Assembly (NCBI GenBank): GCA_031259505.1 | Contig: JAIRLL010000227.1 | Location: forward strand, 1-5,357 | DNA length: 5,357 nucleotides | From: Tannerella sp. | GTDB lineage: Bacteria; Bacteroidota; Bacteroidia; Bacteroidales; Tannerellaceae | Direction: 5' to 3' | Notes under the pieces: generated by a model | What the model was told of the DNA's origin: nothing | Seen by the model: the letters and a program-made list of their open reading frames with translations, nothing else | Database searches by the model: none | Translations under genes and position numbers: made by a program | Shown here: positions 4,979-5,357 of the stretch, one piece after another | Layout: every line of letters starts with the position of its first letter | How positions within the stretch are numbered: position 1 is the stretch's first letter

Positions 4979-5357
4979 ATGAGCATGCGTATTTCCGGGA
5001 CGTTGACGGCGGAGAATGCGGGAAAATATGTTGTGTCCATCCGGTTGAGGCCGGGTGGACTTTCTTTTGCCGGAGTCGATCCGGACGAAAGGAGCAGTTT
5101 TTTCTGCGAAGACATTGCTCTGGATGGAAAGAAGAGTTACGTGCAGGCGCTGAAAGACGCGTTCTTTTCGAACGTGTTTTTCACGTATTCGTTCAAGCGG
5201 ATTTTCGTGCTGTGCGTAAACCGTCTGTATACGGTAGTTCCCGAAAGCGTGTTTGTCGAGAAGCAGAATGAAGCGCTGATGTCGTTTGTCTTTTCCTCCT
5301 CGCCGGGCTATAAAACGCTTTACGAATCGGCCGGTATTCCGGACGCAAAAACCGTTT
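4979..5357 (+). CDS. DUF3822 family protein, N-terminal part (cut by the window edge)
   Basis: The reading frame is open from ATG at 4979 to the window end: 126 complete codons, no stop. An alternative start is ATG at 4985 (Met3); both give the same domain. The segments YVVSIRLRPGGLSFAGVD (17-34), FKRIFVLCVNRLYTVVPESVF (72-92) and LMSFVFSSSPGY (100-111) fit the opening of the Bacteroidota-specific DUF3822 family ('LSIRLSPDGFSFS', then 'YTLVPxxLF'). I recall a solved Bacteroides member with an actin-like ATPase fold, but no established function. About half the protein should lie beyond the window. It begins 12 bp after the membrane-protein gene, with a GAAAAGAA stretch in the gap. In Bacteroides genomes I recall DUF3822 genes being followed by rsmD (16S G966 methyltransferase); that gene, if present, is outside this window. 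Confidence 0.82.
   Translation, partial: MSMRISGTLTAENAGKYVVSIRLRPGGLSFAGVDPDERSSFFCEDIALDGKKSYVQALKDAFFSNVFFTYSFKRIFVLCVNRLYTVVPESVFVEKQNEALMSFVFSSSPGYKTLYESAGIPDAKTV

Overview
The window looks like a chromosomal segment of a Bacteroidota bacterium, most likely order Bacteroidales, with moderate to high GC. Several things point there. Two upstream regions carry the Bacteroides-type -7 motif TAnnTTTG, and start codons lack Shine-Dalgarno sequences, with A-rich leaders instead. The gene content also fits: a short-form RsmI, a DUF3822 protein, a compact RecD/Dda-like helicase, and a coiled-coil lipoprotein of a type common in this group. I do not assign a genus. I see no tRNA, rRNA, CRISPR, insertion sequence, phage or obvious defence genes.

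Bases 1-347 contain no gene. They hold one continuous tandem array with a 23-bp period and no spacers. It has three sequence classes that stay in the same register: A (1-138), a degenerate transition block (139-207) that folds into a strong hairpin, and B (from about 208 to 340). The array continues off the left edge of the window. It is the least ordinary feature here.

Bases 384-2695 form a probable three-gene minus-strand operon, read right to left. The first gene encodes a hypothetical protein with a proline-rich linker (2695-1982). After 8 bp comes rsmI (1973-1287), the 16S rRNA C1402 2'-O-methyltransferase. After 39 bp comes a coiled-coil lipoprotein gene (1247-384), whose 3' end faces the array. 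A good Bacteroides-type promoter lies just upstream of the first gene, at 2717-2747.

Bases 2808-4241 (minus) encode a 477-residue superfamily 1 helicase with all expected motifs. A 92-bp divergent intergenic region separates it from a plus-strand pair: a single-span membrane-anchored hypothetical protein (4334-4966) and, 12 bp later, a DUF3822 gene (4979 to the window end, truncated by the edge).

The protein-coding part reads as ordinary Bacteroidales housekeeping sequence with intact genes. I found no clear new biological system. The best leads are the 23-bp array with its central hairpin, the operon partners of unknown function around rsmI, and the membrane protein paired with DUF3822.
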